Shown piece after piece: positions 34,700 to 43,859 of a stretch of 64,000 nucleotides of DNA. This stretch comes from Haloarchaeobius sp. HME9146 (GTDB lineage Archaea; Halobacteriota; Halobacteria; Halobacteriales; Natrialbaceae), in the NCBI RefSeq assembly GCF_025399835.1, contig NZ_JAODVR010000001.1, positions 1,922,001-1,986,000 on the forward strand, in the 5' to 3' direction. Under the pieces are notes generated by a model. The model made no database searches and was not told the origin of the DNA. It saw nothing but the letters and a program-made list of their open reading frames with translations. The position numbers and the translations under genes were made by a program. Within the stretch, counting starts at the first letter, position 1. Each line of letters begins with the position of its first letter.

Positions 34700-34794
34700 G
34701 CCCGACCCTCGCGCCTCGTCGGTGCTAAACGTTCCGAAAGCCTCGTTCGTCTTGACAAGCGTTATACCCGGTCGTTCCAAACGAACCCGTAACG

Positions 34795-36705
34795 ATGACA
34801 TCCGACTCTGTCGGCGACGCCGCCGACGACGACGGGGGCGACACCGTCGTGTACGACCTCGCTCCCGATTGTACCGTCGATGACGTCGAGGAGGACACGC
34901 CCTACCTCGCGACCGTCAACGGTATCGTCGAATACGGCGTCTTCGTCGATCTCTCCGATTCAGTCTCCGGACTCGTCCACGAGTCCAAACTCAGCGGCAC
35001 CTTCGCGGTCGGCGACGAGCTCGTCGTCGAACTCGAGAACGTACGAGAGGACGGTGACATGTCCTTCGAGACCGTGGATGTTGGCGAGTACACCATCCAG
35101 CAGGTCGCTCACGAGTACCGTCCGACCGCGACGACCGCGCTCGACGCGAGCCTCGGCGAACAGGTACACGTCGAAGGCGTCGTCACACAGATCAAACAGA
35201 CCGGCGGCCCGACCATCTTCCAGGTCCGCGACGAACACGGCGTCGTGCCCGCCGCGGCCTTCGAATCGGCAGGCGTCCGCGCCTACCCCGATGTCGAGGT
35301 CGACGACGTGGTCCGCGTCACCGGTATCGCGGAGACCCGCGAGGATGCGACCCAGCTCGAGGTCGGCGACCTGACCCGCCTCGACGGCGACGCGGCCGAC
35401 CGCGTCCAGTCCCGGCTCGACGACGCACTCGAGACGTGGGCCGAACCCCACGAGGTCGAGCCGCTCGTCGAGTGGGACGCCTTCGAGAAGCTCCGCGACG
35501 ACCTCCGCGACGTGGCCCGCCTGCTCCGCAAGACCGTCATCGAGGGACGCCCCATCCGCGTGCGCCACCACGCCGACGGCGACGGGATGTGCGCCTCCGT
35601 GCCGGTCCAGAAGGCCATCGAACAGTTCATCGGCGAGGTCCACGAGGACCCCGAGGCTCCGCGCCACCTGTTCAAGCGCCTCCCCTCGAAGGCGCCCTTC
35701 TACGAGATGGAGGACGCCACCCGCGACCTGAACTACGCGCTCGAAGACCGCGCGAAGCACGGCCAGAAGCTCCCACTCGTCCTCATGCTCGACAACGGCT
35801 CGACCGAGGAGGACGTGCCGGCGTACCAGACGCTCGCGCACTACGACATCCCCATCGTCGCGGTCGACCACCACCACCCCGACCCGGAGGCGGTCGAACC
35901 GCTCCTCGCCGAGCACGTCAACCCGTACACCTACGGCGAGGACTACCGCATCACGACCGGTATGATGTGCGTGGAGCTCGCGCGGATGATCTACCCCGAC
36001 ATGACCGACGAACTCCGTCACGTGCCCGCCGTCGCGGGCCTCGCGGACCGCTCGAAGGCCGAGGTCATGGACGACTACCTCACCCTCGCCGCCGAAGAGG
36101 GCTACGAGGAGGACGACCTGCGCGACATCAGCGAGGCGCTCGACTACGTCGCCCACTGGCTGCGCTACGACTCCGGTCGCCACCTCATCAACGACGTGCT
36201 CAACGTCGGCTGTGACGACCGCGAGCGACACGAGGAACTCGTCGACTTCCTCGCCGACCGCGCCCGTGGCGAGGTCGACGCCCAGCTCGACGCCGCGATG
36301 TCCCACCTCGAACACGAGGACCTCGAGAACGGGGCCCACCTCTACCGCATCGACGTGGAGAACTACGCCCACCGGTTCACCTACCCCGCGCCGGGGAAGA
36401 CCACGGGCGAGATCCACGACCGGAAGGTGAAGGAGACGGGCGACCCCGTCATCACCATCGGGTACGGCCCGGACTTCGCGGTCCTGCGCTCGGACGGCGT
36501 CCGCCTGGACATCCCGCGGATGGTCACCGAACTCGACGAGGAGATCGTCGGCGGTGGCGTCTCCGGCGGTGGCCACCTCGTCGTCGGCTCCATCAAGTTC
36601 GTGAAGGGCCGCCGCGAGGAGGTCATCGACGCGCTGGTCGAGAAGATGGCCGAGGCCGACATCGACGAGGACATCTCCTCCATGTCGGCGCTCTCAGACG
36701 ACTGA
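34795..36705 (+). CDS. RecJ/GAN-like DHH phosphoesterase with S1 and OB domains
   Basis: The 636-residue protein has an S1 RNA-binding domain (about 34-95), an OB-fold (about 118-195), then a DHH phosphoesterase. The active site includes RHHADGDGM (258-265), the name-giving DHH at 358-360, and the DHHA1 domain with VSGGGHLVVG near residue 590. It is a likely single-strand exonuclease of the RecJ/GAN type. GAN can bind GINS of the replicative helicase, and relatives are haloarchaeal RecJ paralogs. The gene begins 95 bases from the JAMM gene in divergent orientation. A short acidic leader (about 18 residues) precedes the S1 domain. Confidence 0.93.
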   Translation: MTSDSVGDAADDDGGDTVVYDLAPDCTVDDVEEDTPYLATVNGIVEYGVFVDLSDSVSGLVHESKLSGTFAVGDELVVELENVREDGDMSFETVDVGEYTIQQVAHEYRPTATTALDASLGEQVHVEGVVTQIKQTGGPTIFQVRDEHGVVPAAAFESAGVRAYPDVEVDDVVRVTGIAETREDATQLEVGDLTRLDGDAADRVQSRLDDALETWAEPHEVEPLVEWDAFEKLRDDLRDVARLLRKTVIEGRPIRVRHHADGDGMCASVPVQKAIEQFIGEVHEDPEAPRHLFKRLPSKAPFYEMEDATRDLNYALEDRAKHGQKLPLVLMLDNGSTEEDVPAYQTLAHYDIPIVAVDHHHPDPEAVEPLLAEHVNPYTYGEDYRITTGMMCVELARMIYPDMTDELRHVPAVAGLADRSKAEVMDDYLTLAAEEGYEEDDLRDISEALDYVAHWLRYDSGRHLINDVLNVGCDDRERHEELVDFLADRARGEVDAQLDAAMSHLEHEDLENGAHLYRIDVENYAHRFTYPAPGKTTGEIHDRKVKETGDPVITIGYGPDFAVLRSDGVRLDIPRMVTELDEEIVGGGVSGGGHLVVGSIKFVKGRREEVIDALVEKMAEADIDEDISSMSALSDD

Positions 36706-36715
36706 GTCGGCAGCT

Positions 36716-36735
36716 CCTTCGTTTTTCGTTCTTCC
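36716..36735 (+). terminator. T-rich terminator after the DHH gene
   Basis: Ten to thirty bases after the stop the coding strand reads CCTTCGTTTTTCGTTCTTCC, a run of T clusters of the sort archaeal polymerase terminates on. It also ends the convergent GAF gene region. Confidence 0.4.
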
Positions 36736-36769
36736 TGACCCCGTCGTCGAGAGTGGCACGCAGGGCTGG

Positions 36770-37486
36770 CTACTCGACGATGTCCTGGTCGGGGTCGTCG
36801 TCGGCCGCCTCGACGACAGCTTCGTCCGAGAGAGGGGCGTTCGGGCGAGGCCCGTCACCGAGCTGGTCCGCCCCCGAGTCATCCAGCCCGGCCATCGAAT
36901 GCTCGTCGGCGACCTGGGCCGCGGCCCGACCGCGCGCTTCCCGTTCTGCTCGCTCTATCCGTGCGACCAGTCCCAACAGCTTCGCGACCGCGCCGACGAG
37001 GTGGATGGAGGTTCGGTTCCGTTCGCGCCCGTCACGCCGGAAGAAGACGAGGATCGCGACGGTGTTCTCGCCGTCGGTTACCGGCGCGGCGATACCGGCA
37101 CGCAGCCCGGCGTCCCGTGCTACGGCGGCCCGGCGGAAGTAGCCCGGTTCCGATTTCGAGGCGTCCCGGACCCATTCGATGTCGCCGGTCTCCCAGGCGC
37201 GGCCGACCAGTCCGACGCCGCGGGGGAACGAGAAGTGTCTCGAGACGGCACGGAACGTCCGGAGGTCCCCGGTCGTCCCGTACCAGACCGGTCCGGGTTC
37301 GGCGACCAGGTCGCCATCGTCGGTCTCGACCGGAACCCACGTCTCGGCGTACTGCCAGACCGTCCGGTCACAGACGAGTGTGATCGCGGCGCTGACCGCA
37401 TCCTCGAACGAGTCGGCACGTTCCACCGCGTCGGCGACGTCGTACAGGAGGGAATACCGTGATGGTCTCTGGGTTCCGTCGCTCAT
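36770..37486 (-). CDS. GAF-domain sensor protein without a kinase domain
   Basis: The 238-residue protein has a GAF domain (about 20-165). It is clearly related to the GAF part of the two kinases upstream: each has YAETW or YGEVW, W-G-T/S-G, F-R-VS, GLVGRAWETGDIEWVRD and a GIAAPV or GVPI segment. After the GAF domain a short helical region leads to an acidic tail of about 50 residues (ADEHSMAGLDDSG onward). The PAS, HisKA and HATPase domains are absent. It may modulate its kinase relatives or act as a decoy. ATG 37486 is used; an upstream start exists but adds an unlikely leader. Confidence 0.75.
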   Translation of the reverse strand: MSDGTQRPSRYSLLYDVADAVERADSFEDAVSAAITLVCDRTVWQYAETWVPVETDDGDLVAEPGPVWYGTTGDLRTFRAVSRHFSFPRGVGLVGRAWETGDIEWVRDASKSEPGYFRRAAVARDAGLRAGIAAPVTDGENTVAILVFFRRDGRERNRTSIHLVGAVAKLLGLVARIERAEREARGRAAAQVADEHSMAGLDDSGADQLGDGPRPNAPLSDEAVVEAADDDPDQDIVE

Positions 37487-37552
37487 GGACAGAGAGAGGA
37501 CGCCCGCAGATTTCACTTGCTCGTCTGTCAGCACGTCCCCCGGCGGGTCGGG

Positions 37553-39100
37553 TTACCTGACCCGGACTTCGAACCGGATGCCGCCGATGGTGCTGTCGGT
37601 GCCGCGTATCTCCCAGTCGTGGGCGTTGACGATCTCGCGGACGATGGCGAGGCCGAACCCGGTGCCGGAGTCGCCCGTCGTGTAGCCCATCTCGAACACC
37701 TGCTCGCGCTCGTTCGTCGGAATCCCCGGACCGTCGTCCTCGACGAAGAACCCGCCGTCCATGCGACCGGTCCGGACCGTCACGGTCGGCCCACCGTGTT
37801 CGATACTGTTCCGGAACATGTTCTCCAGCAGTCGCTGGAGCCGTTCCTGGTCGGCCTGTATCGTCATGTCGCCGACGACCTCCAGCGTGGCGTCCGGGGG
37901 GCTGATGGACTCCCAGGCCTGTCCCGCGACCGACGCCAACGACACGGAATCGGTCGCGATGACCTTCCTGCCCTCGCGTGCGAGCTGGAGGACGTCGTCG
38001 ATGATGGTCTCCATGCGTAACAGGGCGGACTCCACCCTGTCGAAGTTCTCCTTCGAGGGGTCCTCCCGTGCGAGCGCGAGCGCGGCCCCGGCGGTCGAGA
38101 GTGGTGTCCGGAGGTCGTGCGAGACCGCGTTCGCGAACTGCGAGAGCCGTTCGTTCTGGCGGGCGATCTCCTGTTCCCAGCTGTATCGACTGGTCATGTC
38201 CTCGACGACGACGACGACCTCCTGGACGGTCCCCGAGTCGTCGCTGACCGGGGCGGCGTTCAACAGCACCCAGCGCTCTCCCTTCGGGGTGCTGACGCCG
38301 AGTTGAACCCCCCGAACGGGTGACCCGCTCTCGAAGACGCGGGCGACCGGCAGGTCCTCGGTCGGGATGCGCTCACCGTCGATGTCGAAGAACTCGAACG
38401 TCTGCTCGTCGTGGCGTTCGGACAGCAGGTCGTCGACGTCCGAACCCAGGATATCTGCACCCTGTGGGTTCACGTCCACGATCTGGCCGGAGGCGTCGTA
38501 CACGAGCACGCCGATCGGACTCGCTTCGATGCGCTCTTCGAGATCCTCTCGCTCCGCTTCGAGTTCGACGACGTGTTCCTTGCGGGCGTACAGTCCGCCG
38601 AGGATGCCGATGGTCGAGACGAGGCTGACCCAGCGCTCGTCGGTCGGCTTCGGCTCACCCATGAAGAACGCGAGCACCGCGATGACCTCGTTCATGTCGA
38701 TGATGGGGACGCCGACGGCGGTTCTGAGGCCGGCGGCCTTCGCCGGTGCGCTCCGGACGAAGTACGACGGCGGCCCGGCGCTGACGTCGTGAAGCCACTC
38801 GACCTCACCGGTGTCCCACACGCGACCGGGAAGCCCGACCTTGCGCGGGAACGAGGTCTTCTCGGTCACCCGTCGGAAGGTCTCTAACGCCTCTCCGGAC
38901 CCGTACCACGAGTCGCTCGGAACGAGTTCGGTTCCGTTCGGGGCGACCGTCCACACCTCGCCGTACACCCACTCCGTCGACCGGCACACCAGTTCGATGG
39001 TCTCGCTCAGTGCGGCCTCGAACGAGTCGGCATTCGCGACCGCCTGTGCCACTTCGTGAAGGAGTTCGTAGTCGCGTACCTTCTTTGCGCCGGTGCTCAT
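37553..39100 (-). CDS. GAF-PAS histidine kinase
   Basis: The 515-residue soluble kinase has a GAF domain (about 10-165) with SWYGSGEALETFRRV and KVGLPGRVWDTGEVEWLHD. A short coiled coil follows (VVELEAEREDLEERIEA), then a PAS domain (about 190-310). The kinase core has the H-box AVSHDLRTPLSTAGAAL, the N-box LLENMFRNSIEHGG and G-boxes DDGPGIP and GTGFGLAIV. It is a paralog of the next gene upstream, with the same domain order. Cytoplasmic sensing of a small ligand or redox/light-like signal by GAF is likely; the ligand is unknown. It lies 66 bases upstream of the GAF-only gene. Confidence 0.9.
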   Translation of the reverse strand: MSTGAKKVRDYELLHEVAQAVANADSFEAALSETIELVCRSTEWVYGEVWTVAPNGTELVPSDSWYGSGEALETFRRVTEKTSFPRKVGLPGRVWDTGEVEWLHDVSAGPPSYFVRSAPAKAAGLRTAVGVPIIDMNEVIAVLAFFMGEPKPTDERWVSLVSTIGILGGLYARKEHVVELEAEREDLEERIEASPIGVLVYDASGQIVDVNPQGADILGSDVDDLLSERHDEQTFEFFDIDGERIPTEDLPVARVFESGSPVRGVQLGVSTPKGERWVLLNAAPVSDDSGTVQEVVVVVEDMTSRYSWEQEIARQNERLSQFANAVSHDLRTPLSTAGAALALAREDPSKENFDRVESALLRMETIIDDVLQLAREGRKVIATDSVSLASVAGQAWESISPPDATLEVVGDMTIQADQERLQRLLENMFRNSIEHGGPTVTVRTGRMDGGFFVEDDGPGIPTNEREQVFEMGYTTGDSGTGFGLAIVREIVNAHDWEIRGTDSTIGGIRFEVRVR

Positions 39101-39252
39101 ACCTCAGTAGAGGACCTCGATGGCTTTGGCGTGTTCGGCGATTGATGAATCCTCAACACGTCAGGGATTCCGGGCTGAACAGCGCGAATCGGCCCATTCT
39201 CGGGCGATCACACGGTGGACCAATCGGGAAGAGACTGCAACCGGAGACGGCC

Positions 39253-40791
39253 TCAGTTGACGTCGAACTCGAATCGTGCCCCACCCATGTCCCCATCGAC
39301 GACGGAGACGGTCCAGTCGTGGGCACGGGCGATCTCCTGGACGATCGCGAGCCCGAAGCCAGTCCCGGTCGTCCCCGTCGTGTACCCGGCTTCGAACACG
39401 TCCTCGCGCTCGGCCTCGGGGATGCCGGGGCCGTCGTCCTCGATGAAGAAGCCGTGGTCGGTCGCGCCGACGCGGACGCTCACCGTCTTTCCACCGTGTT
39501 CGACCGCGTTGCGGAACATGTTCTCCATGAGTCGCTGGAGCCGTTGCTCGTCGGCCAGCAGCGACCTGTCGGTCTCGACGGTCAGCGACGCGTCGGTGGC
39601 GTTCACGGCGGACTCCCAGGCGGCTTCCGCGACCGATTCGAGGGAGACAGACGAGGGATCGACGACGGTCTTCCCGCCGCGCGCGAGCGAGAGGACGTCC
39701 TCGATGATGGCCTCCATGCGGTCGAGTGCGCCGTCGATTCGGTCCAGATGTTCGCTCTCACACTCCTGTTTCGCGAGGATGAGCGAGGTGCTCGCGGTCG
39801 AGAGTGGCGTCCGGAGGTCGTGTGAGACCGCGCTCGCGAACCGCGAGAGCCGCTCGTTCTGGCGGGCGATCTCTTGTTCCCAGACGTGCTGGCTCGTGAG
39901 GTCCTCGACGGCGACGACGACCTGCTCGACCGCGCCGGACTCGTCGTGAACGGGGGCCGCGTTGGCGATGACCCATCGTTCCCCGGCCGGCGTGGTGATG
40001 CCGCACTCCAACCCGTGGATGCGACTGTTCTGCTTGATGGCCTCTCGGACCGGGAGTGCCGACCGCTCGATCGGGTTCCCCTCCTCGTCGACCGGGTCGA
40101 GGTCGAGCGCCTTGCAGTTGGTTCCCACCAGTGACTCCTTCGACCGCCCGAGGATCGAGGCCGCCTGCTCGTTCAGGTCGACGAGCGTCCCGTCGGTGTC
40201 GAAGATGACGATACCGATGGGGCTCGCATGGAAGCACCGGGCGATCGTCTGGCGGTGTCGCGCTTCCCTCTCGAACCGGTCCTTCTGGGCGTACATCCCA
40301 CCGAGGATGGCGACCGTCCCGACGAGGGCGACCATCCGGTCGATCCTGGCGCGGGCCTCGTCGAGCATGAACACGAGGACTGCGACGACCGAGTCGTGGT
40401 CGACGATGGGGACACCGACCGTGGCGTGGAACCCTGCCTTCATGGCGGCGTCCTTGCGCAGGAACTCCTCGGTCGACACCTCGGTCACGTCTTTGAGCCA
40501 CTCGCACTCCTGGGCCTCCCAGACGCGACCGGGGAGTCCACTCCCACGCTTGTACGTGAAGCCTCTAGAGGCCTCGTGAAACCGCTCTATCTGCGGATCG
40601 TGCTTGTACCAGACTGGCCCGAGTTCGAGGTGGTCTCCCGTCGGTCGCCACACCTCGGCGTACCGCCAGTCGGTGTGGCGGCAGACGATATCTATCGTCG
40701 CCTCGAGGGCTGAATCCAACGAATCGGCGGCCGAGACAGCCTGTGCGACCTCGTGAACGACGGCGTAATCTCGGGCGGCCGTGGTGCTCAT
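39253..40791 (-). CDS. GAF-PAS histidine kinase, paralog
   Basis: The 512-residue kinase has the same layout: GAF (about 10-165) with VWYKHDPQIERFHEA and GSGLPGRVWEAQECEWLKD. A PAS domain (about 190-310) follows, whose entry HASPIGIVIFDTDGTLV closely matches the neighbour. The H-box is AVSHDLRTPLSTASTSL and the N-box LMENMFRNAVEHGG. It follows the phospholipase-D-like gene with only 6 bases between stop and ATG 40791, so the two are likely one transcript. The signal is unknown. Tandem duplication with the downstream kinase is evident. Confidence 0.9.
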   Translation of the reverse strand: MSTTAARDYAVVHEVAQAVSAADSLDSALEATIDIVCRHTDWRYAEVWRPTGDHLELGPVWYKHDPQIERFHEASRGFTYKRGSGLPGRVWEAQECEWLKDVTEVSTEEFLRKDAAMKAGFHATVGVPIVDHDSVVAVLVFMLDEARARIDRMVALVGTVAILGGMYAQKDRFEREARHRQTIARCFHASPIGIVIFDTDGTLVDLNEQAASILGRSKESLVGTNCKALDLDPVDEEGNPIERSALPVREAIKQNSRIHGLECGITTPAGERWVIANAAPVHDESGAVEQVVVAVEDLTSQHVWEQEIARQNERLSRFASAVSHDLRTPLSTASTSLILAKQECESEHLDRIDGALDRMEAIIEDVLSLARGGKTVVDPSSVSLESVAEAAWESAVNATDASLTVETDRSLLADEQRLQRLMENMFRNAVEHGGKTVSVRVGATDHGFFIEDDGPGIPEAEREDVFEAGYTTGTTGTGFGLAIVQEIARAHDWTVSVVDGDMGGARFEFDVN

Positions 40792-40797
40792 ACTGTC

Positions 40798-42489
40798 TCA
40801 GAGGGTATCAACCGGCTTTACGCACTCGTCACCTGTAGTGAATCTGACCTTCCGGGAGAGGAGCACAGCGACGCCCCCGGCCGCGACGGGTGCGGCAATC
40901 AACAGTATGAGGGGAATCTCTCGGGTTCCGTCCCAGTCCGAATCGAAGGCGTCGGCGTAGTAGCGCCCGATCTCGTCGCCGGTGAGGACGACCGCGACCT
41001 CCCGGTTCTCCCGGAGCGAGTGGCGGTTCCAGTTGACGCTCCCGACGACGACGTGTCGGCGGTCGACGACGACGCCCTTCGCGTGGATCTTCTCGAACCG
41101 GCCGTCGGGGTCGACGAGTTTGGCGTCGAGGTCGAGTCCCTCGCGGGCAGCGAGTCGGTCAAGCTGGGCGGCGACCCGGGCGTTCTCCTCCTCGGCGTAC
41201 CAGGCACTGCTCAGGAGGATTCGAACCCGCGTCCCGTTCCGGGCAGCCGCGATGGCGGCCCGGACCAGGGGCGTCTCGACGCTCGAGACCGCCATCTGCT
41301 CGACCCTGACGGAGTGATTCGCCTGCCGGACGAGGCGAGTGAGGCGTGCCTCCGCGTTGTCGGGTGCGACGAGGACCGTGACCCGGTCGACGGCGAAGGT
41401 CTCGGCGTCGATCCGAGCGGGGTACTCGCCCGTTGCCGGGTCGGCCAGGACCGGCTCCACCCCATCGCGGAACGACTCCCAGGGAACCGTGTCGTGGGCC
41501 GTCCAGTCGGCTGTGAACACCGCGGCGAGCGAGGCGCTCGATGGCCCCCGGAGCTCGACGCCCCATCCGCGGTTTGCCCGGCCACCACTGCCCGACGGTT
41601 TCCAGTTCTCGGTGAGCACGAGCGCCCGGTCGTCCGCGACGGCGTACTTCGCGTGGTGGAAGTCGTATCTGGCGGCGGGTCCACCGAGGACCCGGACCGA
41701 GACGCCGGCACGGACGAGTCGGTCCAGGCGAGCGACCTGGCGCTCGCTGGTCCCGCCGACCGGGCCACCGTCGACGAGGACGCGGACGGTCACGCCACGC
41801 TCTGCGGCCGCGACCAGTGCGTCGGTCACCCGCGCCGAGGTGAACGTGTATCCGGCGAGGAGCACGCGCTCGTCGGCGGCTCGAATCGTGTCGAGTGGCA
41901 CCCTGGTGTCCGGGGTGAGGAACGCGCGGACGGAGGTCGAGCCGGTCGTCCGCGGTGCGAAGTCGGTCGCACCGTACGGGACCCAGCGGTCGCCGGTCCA
42001 GGTCTCGGCGGACGGCGCACGTCCGTAGGAGAACCGGTGGACGACACGCCCACCCTCGGCGAGGACGACGGTCTCGCCGCTGTTGGCGAGCGCGGGGAAG
42101 TCCGAGACCGAGAGCACCCGGTCTGCGACACCCTCGCGGAGCGAATCCGGGTCGGCGGTGAACGCGACCCGGCCCGAGACGGTCCGGTCCGGAAGCGATG
42201 CGGTTCCCTCGTCGTCGCCCAGCGTCCAGTTCCCGAGGGCCGTCGGGCGCGGGAACGCCACGACGACGTACTCTCCCCGGTCGCCCGAGGCCTCGGGATT
42301 GGGGGCGACCGCGACGATTCGAGGCGCGGTCTCGTTCTCGGGGTCACCTGCCAGTGTGGGCTGCGCCAGTGTGGGCCGCGCCACATCGCCTGGCGTACCC
42401 TGCGGACTTGCGTCGGTGTCGGCCGCGACCAGCGCTGTCGCTCCCAGCGACAGACAGACGAGGACGGCCAGTGCAAGGGTCCGAGACAC
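40798..42489 (-). CDS. Secreted/membrane-anchored phospholipase D-like protein
   Basis: The 563-residue protein has a signal peptide (residues 1-22, LALAVLVCLSLGATALVA). A lamin-tail-like beta domain follows (about 50-185; IVAVAPNPEASGDRGEYVV, LGNWTLGDDEG). Two PLD domains carry complete HKD motifs: H279-x-K281-x4-D286 and H469-x-K471-x4-D476. A hydrophobic helix near 525-545 (IPLILLIAAPVAAGGVAVLL) anchors it to the membrane with a short inside tail. It could hydrolyse phosphodiesters in lipids or nucleic acids outside the cell. Lamin-tail plus PLD or nuclease domain combinations are known among secreted nucleases. The next gene is a histidine kinase in the same transcript. Confidence 0.86.
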   Translation of the reverse strand: MSRTLALAVLVCLSLGATALVAADTDASPQGTPGDVARPTLAQPTLAGDPENETAPRIVAVAPNPEASGDRGEYVVVAFPRPTALGNWTLGDDEGTASLPDRTVSGRVAFTADPDSLREGVADRVLSVSDFPALANSGETVVLAEGGRVVHRFSYGRAPSAETWTGDRWVPYGATDFAPRTTGSTSVRAFLTPDTRVPLDTIRAADERVLLAGYTFTSARVTDALVAAAERGVTVRVLVDGGPVGGTSERQVARLDRLVRAGVSVRVLGGPAARYDFHHAKYAVADDRALVLTENWKPSGSGGRANRGWGVELRGPSSASLAAVFTADWTAHDTVPWESFRDGVEPVLADPATGEYPARIDAETFAVDRVTVLVAPDNAEARLTRLVRQANHSVRVEQMAVSSVETPLVRAAIAAARNGTRVRILLSSAWYAEEENARVAAQLDRLAAREGLDLDAKLVDPDGRFEKIHAKGVVVDRRHVVVGSVNWNRHSLRENREVAVVLTGDEIGRYYADAFDSDWDGTREIPLILLIAAPVAAGGVAVLLSRKVRFTTGDECVKPVDTL

Positions 42490-42543
42490 GGCGATGCTGG
42501 CCGCTCGATGGTACTTAAAAAGTCGTGGAGAAACGGCGACGGC

Positions 42544-43806
42544 TTACGCCGCGGTTTCGGGTTCGTCCTCGACGACGGCGGCCTTCTCGGCCTCGTCCTG
42601 CACGAGGAAGGACCGGTCGTCGCCGTAGGCGGCGACGGCGTCGAGCGCGCGCTCGGTTCCGATCTGGTTCAGCGCCCAGGCGGCGCTGGCGCGGACCGTG
42701 TCGTCCTCGTCGTCTTCGAGGACGTCCGCGAGCGGTTCGACGGCGCGGGTGTCGCCGATGAGACCCAGGGCGCGGGCGGCCCGCGACCGGATGATCTCGT
42801 TCTCGACGGCGAGCTTGTTCGCGAGCGGCTGGACCGCCTCTTCGGAGCCGATCTCGCCGAGCGCCTTGAACGTCACCTTCTGGAGCGCCGGGTCGGAGTC
42901 GGCGTCGACGTAGTCCAGCAGCATCTCGACGGGCTCCTCGGAGCCGATCTTGCCGAGGACGGAGATGGCCTGCTTGTCGCGGCGCTGGGCGAGGTTCATC
43001 ATCGGCTCGATAGCCTCCTCCGGCCCGAGGCGTTCGAGCGATTCCATGCAGTGCTCCTGCATGAAGTCCGACTCGAACATGTCCAGGCCGATGAGGATCT
43101 TGTCGGCCTGCATCTCGCGCTCGAACACCTTGATGGCGTGCCACTCCGGCGGGTAGTCCTTGCGGTGGTCGAGCACGTCGTAGAAGCCGTGGAAGTCGAG
43201 CTGCTCGCGCACGGAGAGGTCGTCCCACTCCTCGGCCTCGTCGAGGGCCGAGAGTAGCGTCTTGCTGGCCTCCAGCAGGGCTTCGATGGTCGCTGCGTCC
43301 TCGTCGGGGTCGAGCGCGAGTGCCTCGACCGCGTCGATGGCGTCGTCCAGTGCGTCGCCCGCATCGTCGATGTCGGCGACCGTCGCGTCCACGTCGAGTT
43401 CGTCGGTCGCGAGGAACGCCTCGACCGCGTCGACGACCTCGGGCTCGCCGGTCTCGGTCCAGCGCGTGTCGGCGACCGTCGACTTCGCCTCCTCGATGTT
43501 CTCGACGACCTCATCGGCGTACGGGCCGCGCGCGTCTTCGAGGTCGTCGCGCAGGTCCGAGACGCGGGACTCGAGTTCCGCGGCCGGGTCCTCCTCGTCG
43601 TCGTCCTCCGGTTCGGGGAGGTCGGCGTCTTCGAGGTCGGAAGCGACCGCGTCGAGGTCACTCTCGACATCGTCGAGGTCGGCTTCTGTCTCGGCGGTTT
43701 CGAGGTCCTCGGCGATCGCGTCCAGGCGCTCGGAGAGCGACTCGACACTCACGTCCTCGGACTCGGACTGGGCGTCGGCATCGGCATCGGACTCGTTCTC
43801 ACTCAT
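42544..43806 (-). CDS. HEAT-repeat protein with acidic coiled-coil N-terminus
   Basis: The 420-residue protein has two halves. Residues 1-200 are very acidic, predicted coiled-coil or helical (DLDDVESDLDAVASDLEDAD and similar). Residues 215-400 are HEAT/PBS-lyase-like repeats, seen as helical pairs AIEPMMNLAQRRDKQAISVLGKIG, VEMLLDYVD, AVQPLANKLAVEN and AVEPLADVLEDDED. A cluster HGFYDVLDHRKDYPPEWHAIKVFE sits between them. HEAT repeats bind proteins; no catalytic site is apparent. It lies 54 bases upstream of the PLD-like gene on the same strand. Confidence 0.8.
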   Translation of the reverse strand: MSENESDADADAQSESEDVSVESLSERLDAIAEDLETAETEADLDDVESDLDAVASDLEDADLPEPEDDDEEDPAAELESRVSDLRDDLEDARGPYADEVVENIEEAKSTVADTRWTETGEPEVVDAVEAFLATDELDVDATVADIDDAGDALDDAIDAVEALALDPDEDAATIEALLEASKTLLSALDEAEEWDDLSVREQLDFHGFYDVLDHRKDYPPEWHAIKVFEREMQADKILIGLDMFESDFMQEHCMESLERLGPEEAIEPMMNLAQRRDKQAISVLGKIGSEEPVEMLLDYVDADSDPALQKVTFKALGEIGSEEAVQPLANKLAVENEIIRSRAARALGLIGDTRAVEPLADVLEDDEDDTVRASAAWALNQIGTERALDAVAAYGDDRSFLVQDEAEKAAVVEDEPETAA

Positions 43807-43859
43807 GATTGGCCCCCGTTGCCGTCACGTTCATGCGGGCAACTCGGGCCAGCGTGTTC

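Noticed and set aside
34960..36576. A 538-codon minus-strand frame within the DHH gene
   Set aside because: Valine- and glycine-rich repetitive translation typical of the antisense of halophilic genes; the DHH, S1 and OB motifs are on the plus strand.
40753..43257. An 834-codon plus-strand frame over the PLD-like and HEAT genes
   Set aside because: No motif; it crosses two well-supported minus-strand genes and has shadow-like composition.
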